DNA of 5,070 bases, taken from contig CAJXJU010000133.1 of NCBI GenBank assembly GCA_913055195.1, forward strand, positions 1-5,070. Direction: 5' to 3'. The stretch comes from an uncultured Desulfohalobiaceae bacterium. Its GTDB lineage: Bacteria; Desulfobacterota; Desulfovibrionia; Desulfovibrionales; Desulfonatronovibrionaceae. This document shows positions 1 to 5,070 of this stretch, piece after piece. Each line of letters starts with the position of its first letter. Position 1 is the stretch's first letter. The notes under the pieces are model-generated. The model did not search any database and was not told the DNA's origin. It worked only from the letters and a program-made list of their open reading frames with translations. The position numbers and the translations under genes were made by a program.

Positions 1-1
1 G

Positions 2-1672
2 ACTGATTATGCCAAAAAATTGAGCTGTAAAGAATTTGATTCTTCTGTAGTTATTAATACAAATGACGAAATAGGTGATTTAGCAAGAACAATGCAAGGT
101 ATGGCTGCTGAATTGAAGAAGTATATTGAAGATATATATAGGGAAAAGGAATTTTTTACTGTAACACTGAAGAGTATTGCTGATGGTGTTATTACTACAG
201 ATAAAAATAGAGTGATTCAATTTGTTAATAGACAGGCAGAGAAAATGTTAGCCCTGGACGATGATTCTATAAAAGGAAATATATTTTCAGACGTGGTTAA
301 CTTATCTACGGAAGTTAATAAATCGCTCGTGGAACAGGCCATAAACAAGGCCCAGATTGTGGAAATTGAGCAAACTGTTTTGAAAGCTCATAATGGCAAT
401 CAGATTCCTGTTTCATGTCGTGTAGCTCCCATCTATGATCGTACCAGCCATGTGCTTGGAGCGGTTGCTATTTTGCGTGATATTTCTGATGATTTGCACC
501 GTGAAATCGAAAGGACAAAGGCAGAAAAATTAGATGCCCTGGGTATTTTAGCCGGCGGTATTGCCCATGATTTTAACAATCGTCTTACTGTTATTATGAA
601 TCTGGTGGAGCTTATTAGAAGGACAGCTACCTTGCCTCATCAGGTAGAAAAAAGACTGGAAGGTATTTATAAGACAGCTTTAAAGGCCAGGGACCTGGCC
701 AAACAGCTTTTAACCTTTGCCAGGGGTGGGGCCCCCATAAAAGAAGTTTCAACTTTGCAAAATTTGATTAAAGATGTAACAGAGTTTGTGCTGGCCGGTT
801 CAAATATTATATATGAGCTTAACCTGCCTGATGATTTATGGCTCGTGGAAATAGATGAATCCCAGATAGCGCAGGTTTTTGAAAATCTTCTGGTCAATGC
901 CAAACAGGCCATGCCAGGTGGCGGTACAATTATTATAAATGCGAAAAATTTTGAATATAGAAAAAATAACTCTCTTCTTTTGCCTCTGGGTAAATATGTT
1001 CGTATAAGCATCATGGATACAGGTCCTGGCATCCCGGAAGAAAATTTGACAAAGATTTTTGATCCTTATTTTACAACCAAAACAGGCGGTTCTGGCCTTG
1101 GACTGGCTACAGTCTATTCCATAATCAAAAAACATGACGGTCTTATAGATGTTACTTCCAGGGTAGGTCAGGGAACATGTTTTACCATTTATTTACCTGC
1201 AACTGAAAAACAACCCGAACAAAAAGTTCAATCATCAATTTATCATGTTGACCAGGATTCATCTCTCAGAATCCTTGTGATGGACGATGAAGAAGAAATT
1301 CTTGAAGTTGTTTCAGATACATTGGAATTTTTAGGCCATACATGTATGACAGCCAGGGATGGTCAGGAAATGTTGCATATTTATCAAAAAGCAATGAAAA
1401 GAGGAGAGGTTTTTGATGCTGTGATTATGGATATGACTGTTCCAGGAGGTATGGGAGGTAAAGAAGCAATTCAGAAATTATTACAAATAGACCCTGATGC
1501 AGTAGCTATTGCCTCCAGCGGATATTCTCATGATGACGTAATCGCCAATTATAAAAAATATGGTTTTAAAGCTGTATTGAACAAACCTTATACAATGGAT
1601 GAATTGGCACGCATCTTGAATGTAATTCGGGGGGGGGAACGGCCTAACGGCCTTAGAATAAAGATGAAGTAG
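2..1672 (+). CDS. Hybrid sensor histidine kinase with C-terminal receiver (5'-partial)
   Basis: Two-component signalling kinase that autophosphorylates on His and passes the phosphate to its own receiver. The reading frame is open to the left edge, and the residues before the TTG at 20 (TDYAKKL) continue a HAMP linker, so the gene begins outside the window and TTG is not its start. Numbering from that TTG as residue 1: HAMP end with the DEIGDLARTM motif (about 1-36); PAS (about 44-158); HisKA with H-box GGIAHDFNN, phospho-acceptor His183; HATPase with N-box Asn293, G1 box DTGPGIP (333-339) and G2 box GGSGLGLAT (356-364); receiver (about 416-536) with acidic pair Asp422/Asp423, phospho-acceptor Asp471, Ser499/Ser500 and Lys522. 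There is no output domain after the receiver, so the signal probably passes to an HPt protein or the receiver modulates the kinase. Membrane segments and the sensory domain would be upstream. The ligand is unknown. A run of nine G (1629-1637) lies just after the receiver. Confidence 0.95.
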   Translation, partial: TDYAKKLSCKEFDSSVVINTNDEIGDLARTMQGMAAELKKYIEDIYREKEFFTVTLKSIADGVITTDKNRVIQFVNRQAEKMLALDDDSIKGNIFSDVVNLSTEVNKSLVEQAINKAQIVEIEQTVLKAHNGNQIPVSCRVAPIYDRTSHVLGAVAILRDISDDLHREIERTKAEKLDALGILAGGIAHDFNNRLTVIMNLVELIRRTATLPHQVEKRLEGIYKTALKARDLAKQLLTFARGGAPIKEVSTLQNLIKDVTEFVLAGSNIIYELNLPDDLWLVEIDESQIAQVFENLLVNAKQAMPGGGTIIINAKNFEYRKNNSLLLPLGKYVRISIMDTGPGIPEENLTKIFDPYFTTKTGGSGLGLATVYSIIKKHDGLIDVTSRVGQGTCFTIYLPATEKQPEQKVQSSIYHVDQDSSLRILVMDDEEEILEVVSDTLEFLGHTCMTARDGQEMLHIYQKAMKRGEVFDAVIMDMTVPGGMGGKEAIQKLLQIDPDAVAIASSGYSHDDVIANYKKYGFKAVLNKPYTMDELARILNVIRGGERPNGLRIKMK

Positions 1673-1705
1673 GAATTATGAAGGATGAAAATTTGAACGA
1701 AAATT

Positions 1706-1737
1706 TTGCAGGGGCAATTCATGAATTGCCCCTGCAA
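1706..1737. repeat. Perfect 32-bp palindrome between convergent genes
   Basis: Each arm reads TTGCAGGGGCAATTCA inward and the second arm is its exact reverse complement, with no spacer. It starts 33 bp after the kinase stop and ends 12 bp before the pyrophosphatase stop codon. The position suits a bidirectional terminator, but neither side has a clear T-tract (the plus side continues CGAAAAAATT, the minus side AATTTTCG), so intrinsic termination is uncertain. The core AGGGGCA...TGCCCCT is shared with the imperfect palindrome at 2868-2894, suggesting a dispersed REP-like repeat family rather than a gene-specific terminator. Confidence 0.85.
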
Positions 1738-1749
1738 CGAAAAAATTAT

Positions 1750-2673
1750 TTATCCGGCAAAGGCCTTTTCAAAGTTAGGCACTACCTGTTTTTTGCGGCT
1801 CATAACACCTTCGAGCCATACAGAGTTGCCTTCTGGTGCCTTACCAAATGCTTTTTCAACTACAGATGGGTCATCAGAGACGATTAACATTTCTGAGCCT
1901 TCTTTCATAATGTCAGTGAGCAGTAAGAAGACAGAGTGACGGCCACCTTCCTCTTTTGCTTTTTTCATTTCCTCGTAAAGGGCATCTTTGACAGGTTCTA
2001 AAATGGAAAGGTCAACAACTTCCAGTTGGCCGATGCCCACCTTGTTGCCGCTCATATCAAAATCTTTATAGTCTCTAAAGAGCAGGTCTTTGGCTGGTGT
2101 GCCTTCAACAGCAGATTTGACTTTGAACATTTCCATGCCCAGCCCCATGAGATCGTCAACGCCTGCTATCTTAGCCAGAGCTTCGGCAGCTTCTTTATCC
2201 CTGTCTGTGCAGGTAGCAGATTTGAAGATAACAGTATCGCTTAAGATGGCGCAAAGCATAATGCCGGCGATATTTTTGGGAATTTCAACGCCAAAAAAGT
2301 CGTACATGGATTTAATTACAGTACAGGTGCAACCAACAGGCCAGATCCAGCATTCCAGGGGATTAGGGGTAGTAACATCTCCTAATTTGTGGTGATCAAC
2401 AATGCCCAGGATTTCTGCTTTACTTAAATCGTCCAGGCTTTGAGCCAGATCAGAATGGTCAACCAGTATTACCTGTTTGCCCTCTCCGGAAGAGATGATT
2501 TCTGGAGCATCAATTCCAAATTTTTCCAGAACAAATTTAGATTCAGGATTGAGTTCGCCCTGGGCAGCAGGCACTGCTTCCACACCCAGCTTGCTTTTTA
2601 AATCAGCAACAGCAATGGCAGCGCAGATAGAATCGCTATCCGGATTTTTGTGACCAAAAACATACACAGCCAT
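1750..2673 (-). CDS. ppaC: Manganese-dependent inorganic pyrophosphatase (family II, DHH)
   Basis: Cytoplasmic enzyme that hydrolyses pyrophosphate to two phosphates, drawing PPi-releasing reactions (tRNA charging, nucleic acid synthesis, acyl-CoA ligases) forward. The 307-residue length matches classical family II enzymes (about 310). Metal-binding residues of the DHH domain are all visible: His8, Asp12 and Asp14 in GHKNPDSDS; Asp72 in VDHSD; the DHH triad 93-95; and Asp146 in LSDTVIF. The DHHA2 substrate-binding domain ends with the signature SRKKQ (292-296). There is no CBS/DRTGG insertion, so it should be the unregulated form rather than the nucleotide-controlled one. The ATG start is well supported: AGGAGGT (2679-2685) lies 5 nt upstream. 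The gene is convergent with the kinase and appears to be transcribed from its own promoter just upstream. In sulfate reducers, sulfate activation by ATP sulfurylase makes PPi and requires its removal; that role is only an inference here. Confidence 0.97.
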   Translation of the reverse strand: MAVYVFGHKNPDSDSICAAIAVADLKSKLGVEAVPAAQGELNPESKFVLEKFGIDAPEIISSGEGKQVILVDHSDLAQSLDDLSKAEILGIVDHHKLGDVTTPNPLECWIWPVGCTCTVIKSMYDFFGVEIPKNIAGIMLCAILSDTVIFKSATCTDRDKEAAEALAKIAGVDDLMGLGMEMFKVKSAVEGTPAKDLLFRDYKDFDMSGNKVGIGQLEVVDLSILEPVKDALYEEMKKAKEEGGRHSVFLLLTDIMKEGSEMLIVSDDPSVVEKAFGKAPEGNSVWLEGVMSRKKQVVPNFEKAFAG

Positions 2674-2678
2674 GATTT

Positions 2679-2685
2679 ACCTCCT
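2679..2685 (-). promoter_or_regulatory. Strong Shine-Dalgarno of the pyrophosphatase gene
   Basis: The minus strand reads AGGAGGT, then 5 nt (AAATC), then ATG. This near-perfect anti-16S match fixes the start at 2673 and fits a highly expressed housekeeping enzyme. Confidence 0.85.
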
Positions 2686-2717
2686 AAAAATTAGTTTTTT
2701 TGCTTTTGCAATTTCAG

Positions 2718-2737
2718 TTTGTGCAAAATAGCACAAA
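2718..2737. promoter_or_regulatory. Inverted repeat centred on the -10 box (possible operator)
   Basis: A perfect 7-bp inverted repeat, TTTGTGC-N6-GCACAAA, whose 6-nt spacer is exactly the putative -10 hexamer. A dimeric repressor bound here would block RNA polymerase. The half-site and 6-bp spacing resemble sites of CRP/FNR-type regulators in layout, but the sequence is not their consensus (TGTGA or TTGAT), so no regulator is named. It could also be a chance palindrome in an AT-rich leader. Confidence 0.4.
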
Positions 2738-2753
2738 TCCTTCCAGCTGCCAA
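2725..2753 (-). promoter_or_regulatory. Putative sigma-70 promoter of the pyrophosphatase gene
   Basis: On the minus strand, TTGGCA (2748-2753, 5 of 6 to the -35 consensus) is followed by exactly 17 nt and then TATTTT (2725-2730, 4 of 6 to the -10 consensus). Transcription would start near 2718, giving a leader of about 45 nt that contains the Shine-Dalgarno. The prediction rests on consensus match, ideal spacing and position only. Confidence 0.5.
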
Positions 2754-2867
2754 GTGAAATTTTTGGCTATTCAAGAAAACTATTTTACCCTGGATCCATA
2801 AATTTTTCATCGATAAATAGCGTCTGGTGACAGCCGGGCACTTACAAACGGACAGTAAACATTGCTG

Positions 2868-2894
2868 TAGGGGCAGGTTCCATATCTGCCCCTA
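2868..2894. repeat. Imperfect palindrome, second copy of the AGGGGCA...TGCCCCT repeat
   Basis: Arms TAGGGGCAG (2868-2876) and CTGCCCCTA (2886-2894) are perfectly complementary around a 9-nt loop. The sequence shares the GNAGGGGCA arm, a central TTC and the TGCCCCT arm with the perfect palindrome at 1706-1737. It lies 38 bp downstream of the HicB-like gene's stop and could form a hairpin in that transcript, but no T-tract follows directly on either strand. The same core occurring at both ends of the pyrophosphatase gene suggests a dispersed repeat family. Confidence 0.7.
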
Positions 2895-2932
2895 AAATAC
2901 AGTCAGTTTTTGGTACCCGACAGGCGAATTGT

Positions 2933-3199
2933 CTACGCGGCTATTTTGGTGTTTTTTTTCTTTTCTTCATTTTGAATAATTATTCTGGGATTAGTAGGCC
3001 GCAGAGGAACAGGCAAACCATGTTCTTTTAATAATTTCACATGTTCTTTCATTCCCCATTTTGCCTTATATATACAATCTTCAATTGAATGGCCTATTCC
3101 AGAAAAACCTTCTAACTCTATTGAATAGAAACCAAAGAAATCAGGTTCTTCTGTGGCTTCAATAATTAAGGAATATTCTAAATCAATTATTTTTACCAT
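2933..3199 (-). CDS. HicB-like antitoxin-family protein, apparently without HicA
   Basis: Small protein of 88 residues resembling the HicB-like fold: an opening strand YSLIIE (9-14), then an acidic/aromatic stretch GFYSIELEGFSGIGHSIEDC (23-42), an amphipathic helix (about 39-60) and the conserved end HGLPVP (60-65). In this family such proteins usually neutralise the HicA RNase toxin or stand alone. No DNA-binding domain (HTH or ribbon-helix-helix) follows; the tail is Lys-rich (NEEKKKNTKIAA). I see no HicA-sized reading frame with a dsRBD-like look on either side. The ATG cannot be extended, because an in-frame TGA directly precedes it, and there is no convincing Shine-Dalgarno; the start sits in a 7-bp tandem array. 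It lies 43 bp after the ACT gene on the same strand and could be read through from it. It looks more AT-rich than its neighbours, which may mean it was acquired. Expression is not assured. Confidence 0.72.
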   Translation of the reverse strand: MVKIIDLEYSLIIEATEEPDFFGFYSIELEGFSGIGHSIEDCIYKAKWGMKEHVKLLKEHGLPVPLRPTNPRIIIQNEEKKKNTKIAA

Positions 3200-3232
3200 T
3201 CACCATTTAAGATTCAACATTCAACATTAAAC
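3191..3232. repeat. Degenerate 7-bp tandem array over the HicB-like start
   Basis: On the plus strand the sequence falls into 7-bp units. Two are identical ATTCAAC copies (3212-3218, 3219-3225). They are followed by ATTAAAC (3226-3232) and preceded by ATTTAAG (3205-3211), ATTCACC (3198-3204) and a weaker TTTTACC (3191-3197). The array fills most of the gap between the ACT gene and the HicB-like gene and supplies the latter's start codon. Confidence 0.65.
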
Positions 3233-3242
3233 CCGGAAAGCT

Positions 3243-3674
3243 CTACATCTTATACAATTCTTCACCCGGAATAATGCGCACTCCATTGTCCTGAAGAATC
3301 TTAATGGCCTCATCAGTGCGATCAAAGCGAAAAATCAGCACAGCGTTTTTGCCACTTTGTTGTACAAATGCATACATATATTCTACATTGACTCCATTTT
3401 TACTGAGCAGGGACAGGATATTATGCAATCCACCTGGTTTATCTTCTACTTCTACGGCAACTACATTGGTTCGTCCAACTGTAAAGCCATTTTCCTTTAA
3501 AGCTTTTTTTGCCTTTTCATAATCACTAACAATAAGACGCAAAATCCCAAAATCTGATGTATCAGCCAGAGACAGAGCGCGAATATTAACCCCTGTCTCG
3601 CTTAAAATTCTGGTTACTTCGGTTAACCTTCCTGCTCTATTTTCCAGGAAAACTGAGAGTTGATCCACTTTCAT
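3243..3674 (-). CDS. Tandem ACT-domain protein partnered with phenylacetate-CoA ligase
   Basis: Predicted cytoplasmic regulatory protein of 143 residues made of two ACT domains and nothing else. The first (about 3-65) contains [14 protein letters not shown] and GVNIRALS; the second (about 71-136) contains [14 protein letters not shown] and [10 protein letters not shown]. These are the ligand-site turns (N/D-x-x-G-x-L) and helices typical of amino-acid-binding ACT modules. Stand-alone double-ACT proteins of this size recur next to phenylacetate-CoA ligase genes in anaerobes, so an amino-acid or aryl-metabolite sensor for that enzyme is a reasonable inference; the ligand is not known. I chose the ATG at 3674 rather than the one at 3689. 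The GGAGG at 3683-3687 is an ideal Shine-Dalgarno 8 nt before the inner ATG, and the outer ATG has no ribosome site because its own codons contain that GGAGG. The start is 26 bp after the ligase stop, consistent with one transcript. Confidence 0.9.
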   Translation of the reverse strand: MKVDQLSVFLENRAGRLTEVTRILSETGVNIRALSLADTSDFGILRLIVSDYEKAKKALKENGFTVGRTNVVAVEVEDKPGGLHNILSLLSKNGVNVEYMYAFVQQSGKNAVLIFRFDRTDEAIKILQDNGVRIIPGEELYKM

Positions 3675-3682
3675 TTGTTTTT

Positions 3683-3687
3683 CCTCC
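3683..3687 (-). promoter_or_regulatory. Shine-Dalgarno that decides the ACT gene start
   Basis: GGAGG on the minus strand lies 8 nt before the ATG at 3672-3674 and overlaps the codons just after the alternative ATG at 3687-3689. This makes the inner ATG the likely start and removes five residues (MEEKQ) from the longest reading. Confidence 0.8.
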
Positions 3688-3700
3688 ATGGTTGCACAGG

Positions 3701-5002
3701 TTATTTGGGGCGCCGGTCTATTACGCGTTTGGCTTTGCCAGCAGTTCTCTCAATTGTTCGGGGTTCCACCAGACTAATTTTGACGGTTACACCAAGAAAT
3801 TCTTTAATATTAGCCTGGATTTTCTTTTCCAGTCTTTGCAGATGTTTGATCTCATCAGAAAAGAGCTTTTCATCTACTTCCACCTGAACCTCAAGGGTAT
3901 CCATAGCTCCTTCCCGATCGACTATTAACTGATAATGTGGGGCCAGCCCTTCTGTTTCCAGGAGAATGCTTTCAATCTGAGATGGAAAGACATTTACCCC
4001 GCGAATGATAAGCATGTCATCACTACGTCCTTTTATCCTTTCGATTCGGTAATGTGTTCTGCCGCATTTGCAGGGAATGGGGTTGATGCGTGTGATGTCT
4101 CTTGTTCGATAGCGGATTAAAGGTTGGGCTTCCTTGGTTAGTGTTGTAATGACCAGCTCACCAACTTCACCCAGAGGCAGGTTTTCGCCTGTAGCCGGAT
4201 CAATGATTTCAACAAGAAAATGGTCTTCCCAGATGTGCATGTCTTCCTGGGCTGTAATACATTCCATCGCCACACCAGGTCCCATTATTTCGGATAAACC
4301 ATAAATATTTAAGGCCCTTAAATTCAATTTATTCTGGATTTCATTTCGCATTTCATCTGTCCAGGGTTCAGCGCCAAAAATGCCTATCTTCAGTTTTAAA
4401 TCCCTGACGTCTATGCCACTGGCAATAGCGGTTTCATAAAGATAAAGACTGTAAGAAGGAGTACAGCAAAGCACTGTAGGCCCAAAATCCCTCATGAGCA
4501 TTACCTGCCTTTTGGTTCCGCCGCCGGAAATGGGAACAATTGTTGCGCCTAAAATTTCTGCTCCATAGTGGGCTCCCAGGCCACCGGTAAACAAACCGTA
4601 GCCGTAAGCATTATGGATAATGTCACTTCTTGTTACTCCAGCGGCTACAAATGATCTGGCCATCAATTTTGCCCAGTTATTTACATCGCGCTGGGTATAT
4701 CCAACTACCGTTGCCTTGCCAGTAGTGCCTGAAGAAGCATGAACGCGCACTACATTCTCTTTAGGCACGGCAAAAAGGCCAAAAGGATAGTTGTTGCGCA
4801 GATCCTGTTTTTCGGTAAAGGGAAGATATTTTACATCATCCAGAGTTTTGATATGCTCAGGTTTGATGCCTGATTCGGAAAATTTTTGTCGATAAAACGG
4901 AACATTATAGTAAACCTTTTCCACAAGATACTGGAGCCGCTTTAGCTGTAATTGCTCCAATTCGTCCCTGGGCATGGTTTCGTTTTGAACGTCATAGATC
5001 AT
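3701..5002 (-). CDS. paaK: Phenylacetate-CoA ligase family enzyme (AMP-forming)
   Basis: Adenylate-forming ligase that activates an aryl acid such as phenylacetate with ATP and CoA, giving aryl-CoA, AMP and PPi. The 433-residue length is normal for PaaK. Visible motifs: P-loop [10 protein letters not shown] (89-98); YGLSE (234-238), the adenine/acid-site motif; RYRTRD (297-302), whose Asp302 should bind the AMP ribose; [10 protein letters not shown] (311-320); the hinge [20 protein letters not shown] (325-344); and the C-terminal AGKAKRV (421-427) with catalytic Lys candidate 423. All motifs are intact. The ATG is supported by AGGAG at 5010-5014, 7 nt upstream, with a second AGGAG at 5016-5020. 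The downstream ACT gene is probably in the same operon. No aerobic paa (ring oxygenation) genes are visible. In anaerobes such ligases often sit with indolepyruvate:ferredoxin oxidoreductase genes, which could lie beyond the right edge. The exact substrate (phenylacetate, indoleacetate, 4-hydroxyphenylacetate) cannot be read from the sequence. Confidence 0.95.
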   Translation of the reverse strand: MIYDVQNETMPRDELEQLQLKRLQYLVEKVYYNVPFYRQKFSESGIKPEHIKTLDDVKYLPFTEKQDLRNNYPFGLFAVPKENVVRVHASSGTTGKATVVGYTQRDVNNWAKLMARSFVAAGVTRSDIIHNAYGYGLFTGGLGAHYGAEILGATIVPISGGGTKRQVMLMRDFGPTVLCCTPSYSLYLYETAIASGIDVRDLKLKIGIFGAEPWTDEMRNEIQNKLNLRALNIYGLSEIMGPGVAMECITAQEDMHIWEDHFLVEIIDPATGENLPLGEVGELVITTLTKEAQPLIRYRTRDITRINPIPCKCGRTHYRIERIKGRSDDMLIIRGVNVFPSQIESILLETEGLAPHYQLIVDREGAMDTLEVQVEVDEKLFSDEIKHLQRLEKKIQANIKEFLGVTVKISLVEPRTIERTAGKAKRVIDRRPK

Positions 5003-5009
5003 TTTTGTT

Positions 5010-5020
5010 CTCCTGCTCCT
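5010..5020 (-). promoter_or_regulatory. Duplicated Shine-Dalgarno of the ligase gene
   Basis: The minus strand carries AGGAG twice, separated by one base (5016-5020 and 5010-5014). The nearer copy is 7 nt from the ATG, an ideal spacing, and supports the start at 5002. Confidence 0.75.
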
Positions 5021-5026
5021 TTAAGT

Positions 5027-5061
5027 TGAGAAATTCGAAATTCGAATATCGAAATTCGAAA
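5027..5061. repeat. 7-bp tandem array upstream of the ligase gene
   Basis: Four consecutive 7-bp units based on TTCGAAA: exact at 5034-5040 and 5055-5061, TTCGAAT at 5041-5047 and ATCGAAA at 5048-5054. A weaker unit, TGAGAAA, lies at 5027-5033. Each exact unit contains the self-complementary TTCGAA. The array lies 7 bp beyond the Shine-Dalgarno region, where the ligase leader or promoter would be, and may continue past the window edge. Confidence 0.75.
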
Positions 5062-5070
5062 CCACTTTTC

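Noticed and set aside
20..22. TTG at 20 as a start codon for the kinase
   Set aside because: The frame is open to the left edge and the preceding residues continue a HAMP linker, so the gene is cut by the window boundary.
667..1135. Minus-strand reading frames of 121 and 99 codons inside the kinase gene
   Set aside because: They overlap the conserved HisKA/HATPase coding region in antisense, and their composition looks like complement of coding sequence.
1641..1652. GGCC-TAAC-GGCC mini-hairpin near the kinase stop
   Set aside because: The 4-bp stem is too short and lies within coding sequence with no T-tract, so it is not supported as a terminator.
1678..1939. Two overlapping plus-strand reading frames of 69 and 77 codons over the 3' end of the pyrophosphatase gene
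   Set aside because: They run antisense through a clearly coding gene, start at or in the palindrome, and their translations show no domain or motif.
2674..2932. Possible hidden HicA toxin gene or riboswitch in the pyrophosphatase upstream region
   Set aside because: I see no reading frame of HicA size and no extended conserved RNA fold, only the promoter-like elements, the short inverted repeat and the REP-like palindrome.
3191..3232. CRISPR-like or direct-repeat array
   Set aside because: The units are 7 bp, contiguous and without spacers, which does not fit CRISPR repeats.
3675..3689. Longer N-terminus (MEEKQ) of the ACT protein
   Set aside because: The GGAGG inside those codons is the ideal ribosome site for the inner ATG, and the outer ATG has no such site.
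3660..4120. Plus-strand reading frames opposite the ligase and ACT genes
   Set aside because: They are antisense to intact conserved motifs of the ligase and carry no recognisable protein features.

Overview
The window is moderately AT-rich and densely coding. It looks like chromosomal DNA from an anaerobic, Gram-negative-type bacterium. The best guess is Desulfobacterota (the former sulfate-reducing Deltaproteobacteria). This rests on a hybrid HAMP-PAS histidine kinase of the HDFNN type, a family II (Mn-dependent) pyrophosphatase, and a phenylacetate-CoA ligase paired with a tandem-ACT protein. That pairing is common in sulfate reducers, Geobacter-like bacteria and archaea. The lineage is inferred; there is no rRNA or marker gene to prove it.

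Layout. Positions 2-1672 (+) hold the C-terminal part of a hybrid sensor histidine kinase (HAMP end, PAS, HisKA, HATPase, receiver); its N-terminus and membrane part lie left of the window. A 77-bp convergent gap (1673-1749) carries a perfect 32-bp palindrome. Positions 1750-2673 (-) encode a complete Mn-dependent inorganic pyrophosphatase. The 259-bp region upstream of it (2674-2932) contains a good Shine-Dalgarno, a plausible sigma-70 promoter with a perfect inverted repeat centred on its -10 box, and a second palindrome related to the first. Positions 2933-3199 (-) encode a small HicB-like antitoxin-family protein with no visible HicA partner. Its start codon lies inside a degenerate 7-bp tandem array. 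Positions 3243-3674 (-) encode a tandem ACT-domain protein, and 3701-5002 (-) a phenylacetate-CoA ligase. These two are 26 bp apart and almost certainly cotranscribed. The right edge (5027-5061) holds another 7-bp tandem array upstream of the ligase.

How the genes fit together. The ligase and ACT protein form a functional pair: activation of an aryl acid to its CoA thioester (or the reverse, ATP-forming direction), with a probable amino-acid-sensing partner. The ligase reaction releases pyrophosphate, and the neighbouring pyrophosphatase could pull it forward. However, the pyrophosphatase has its own promoter and is a general housekeeping enzyme, so this link is weak. The kinase is convergent and probably unrelated.

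I found no convincing new multi-gene system. The most interesting material is non-coding: two related palindromes flanking the pyrophosphatase gene, two 7-bp-period arrays bracketing the ligase/ACT unit, and an operator-like repeat over the pyrophosphatase promoter.
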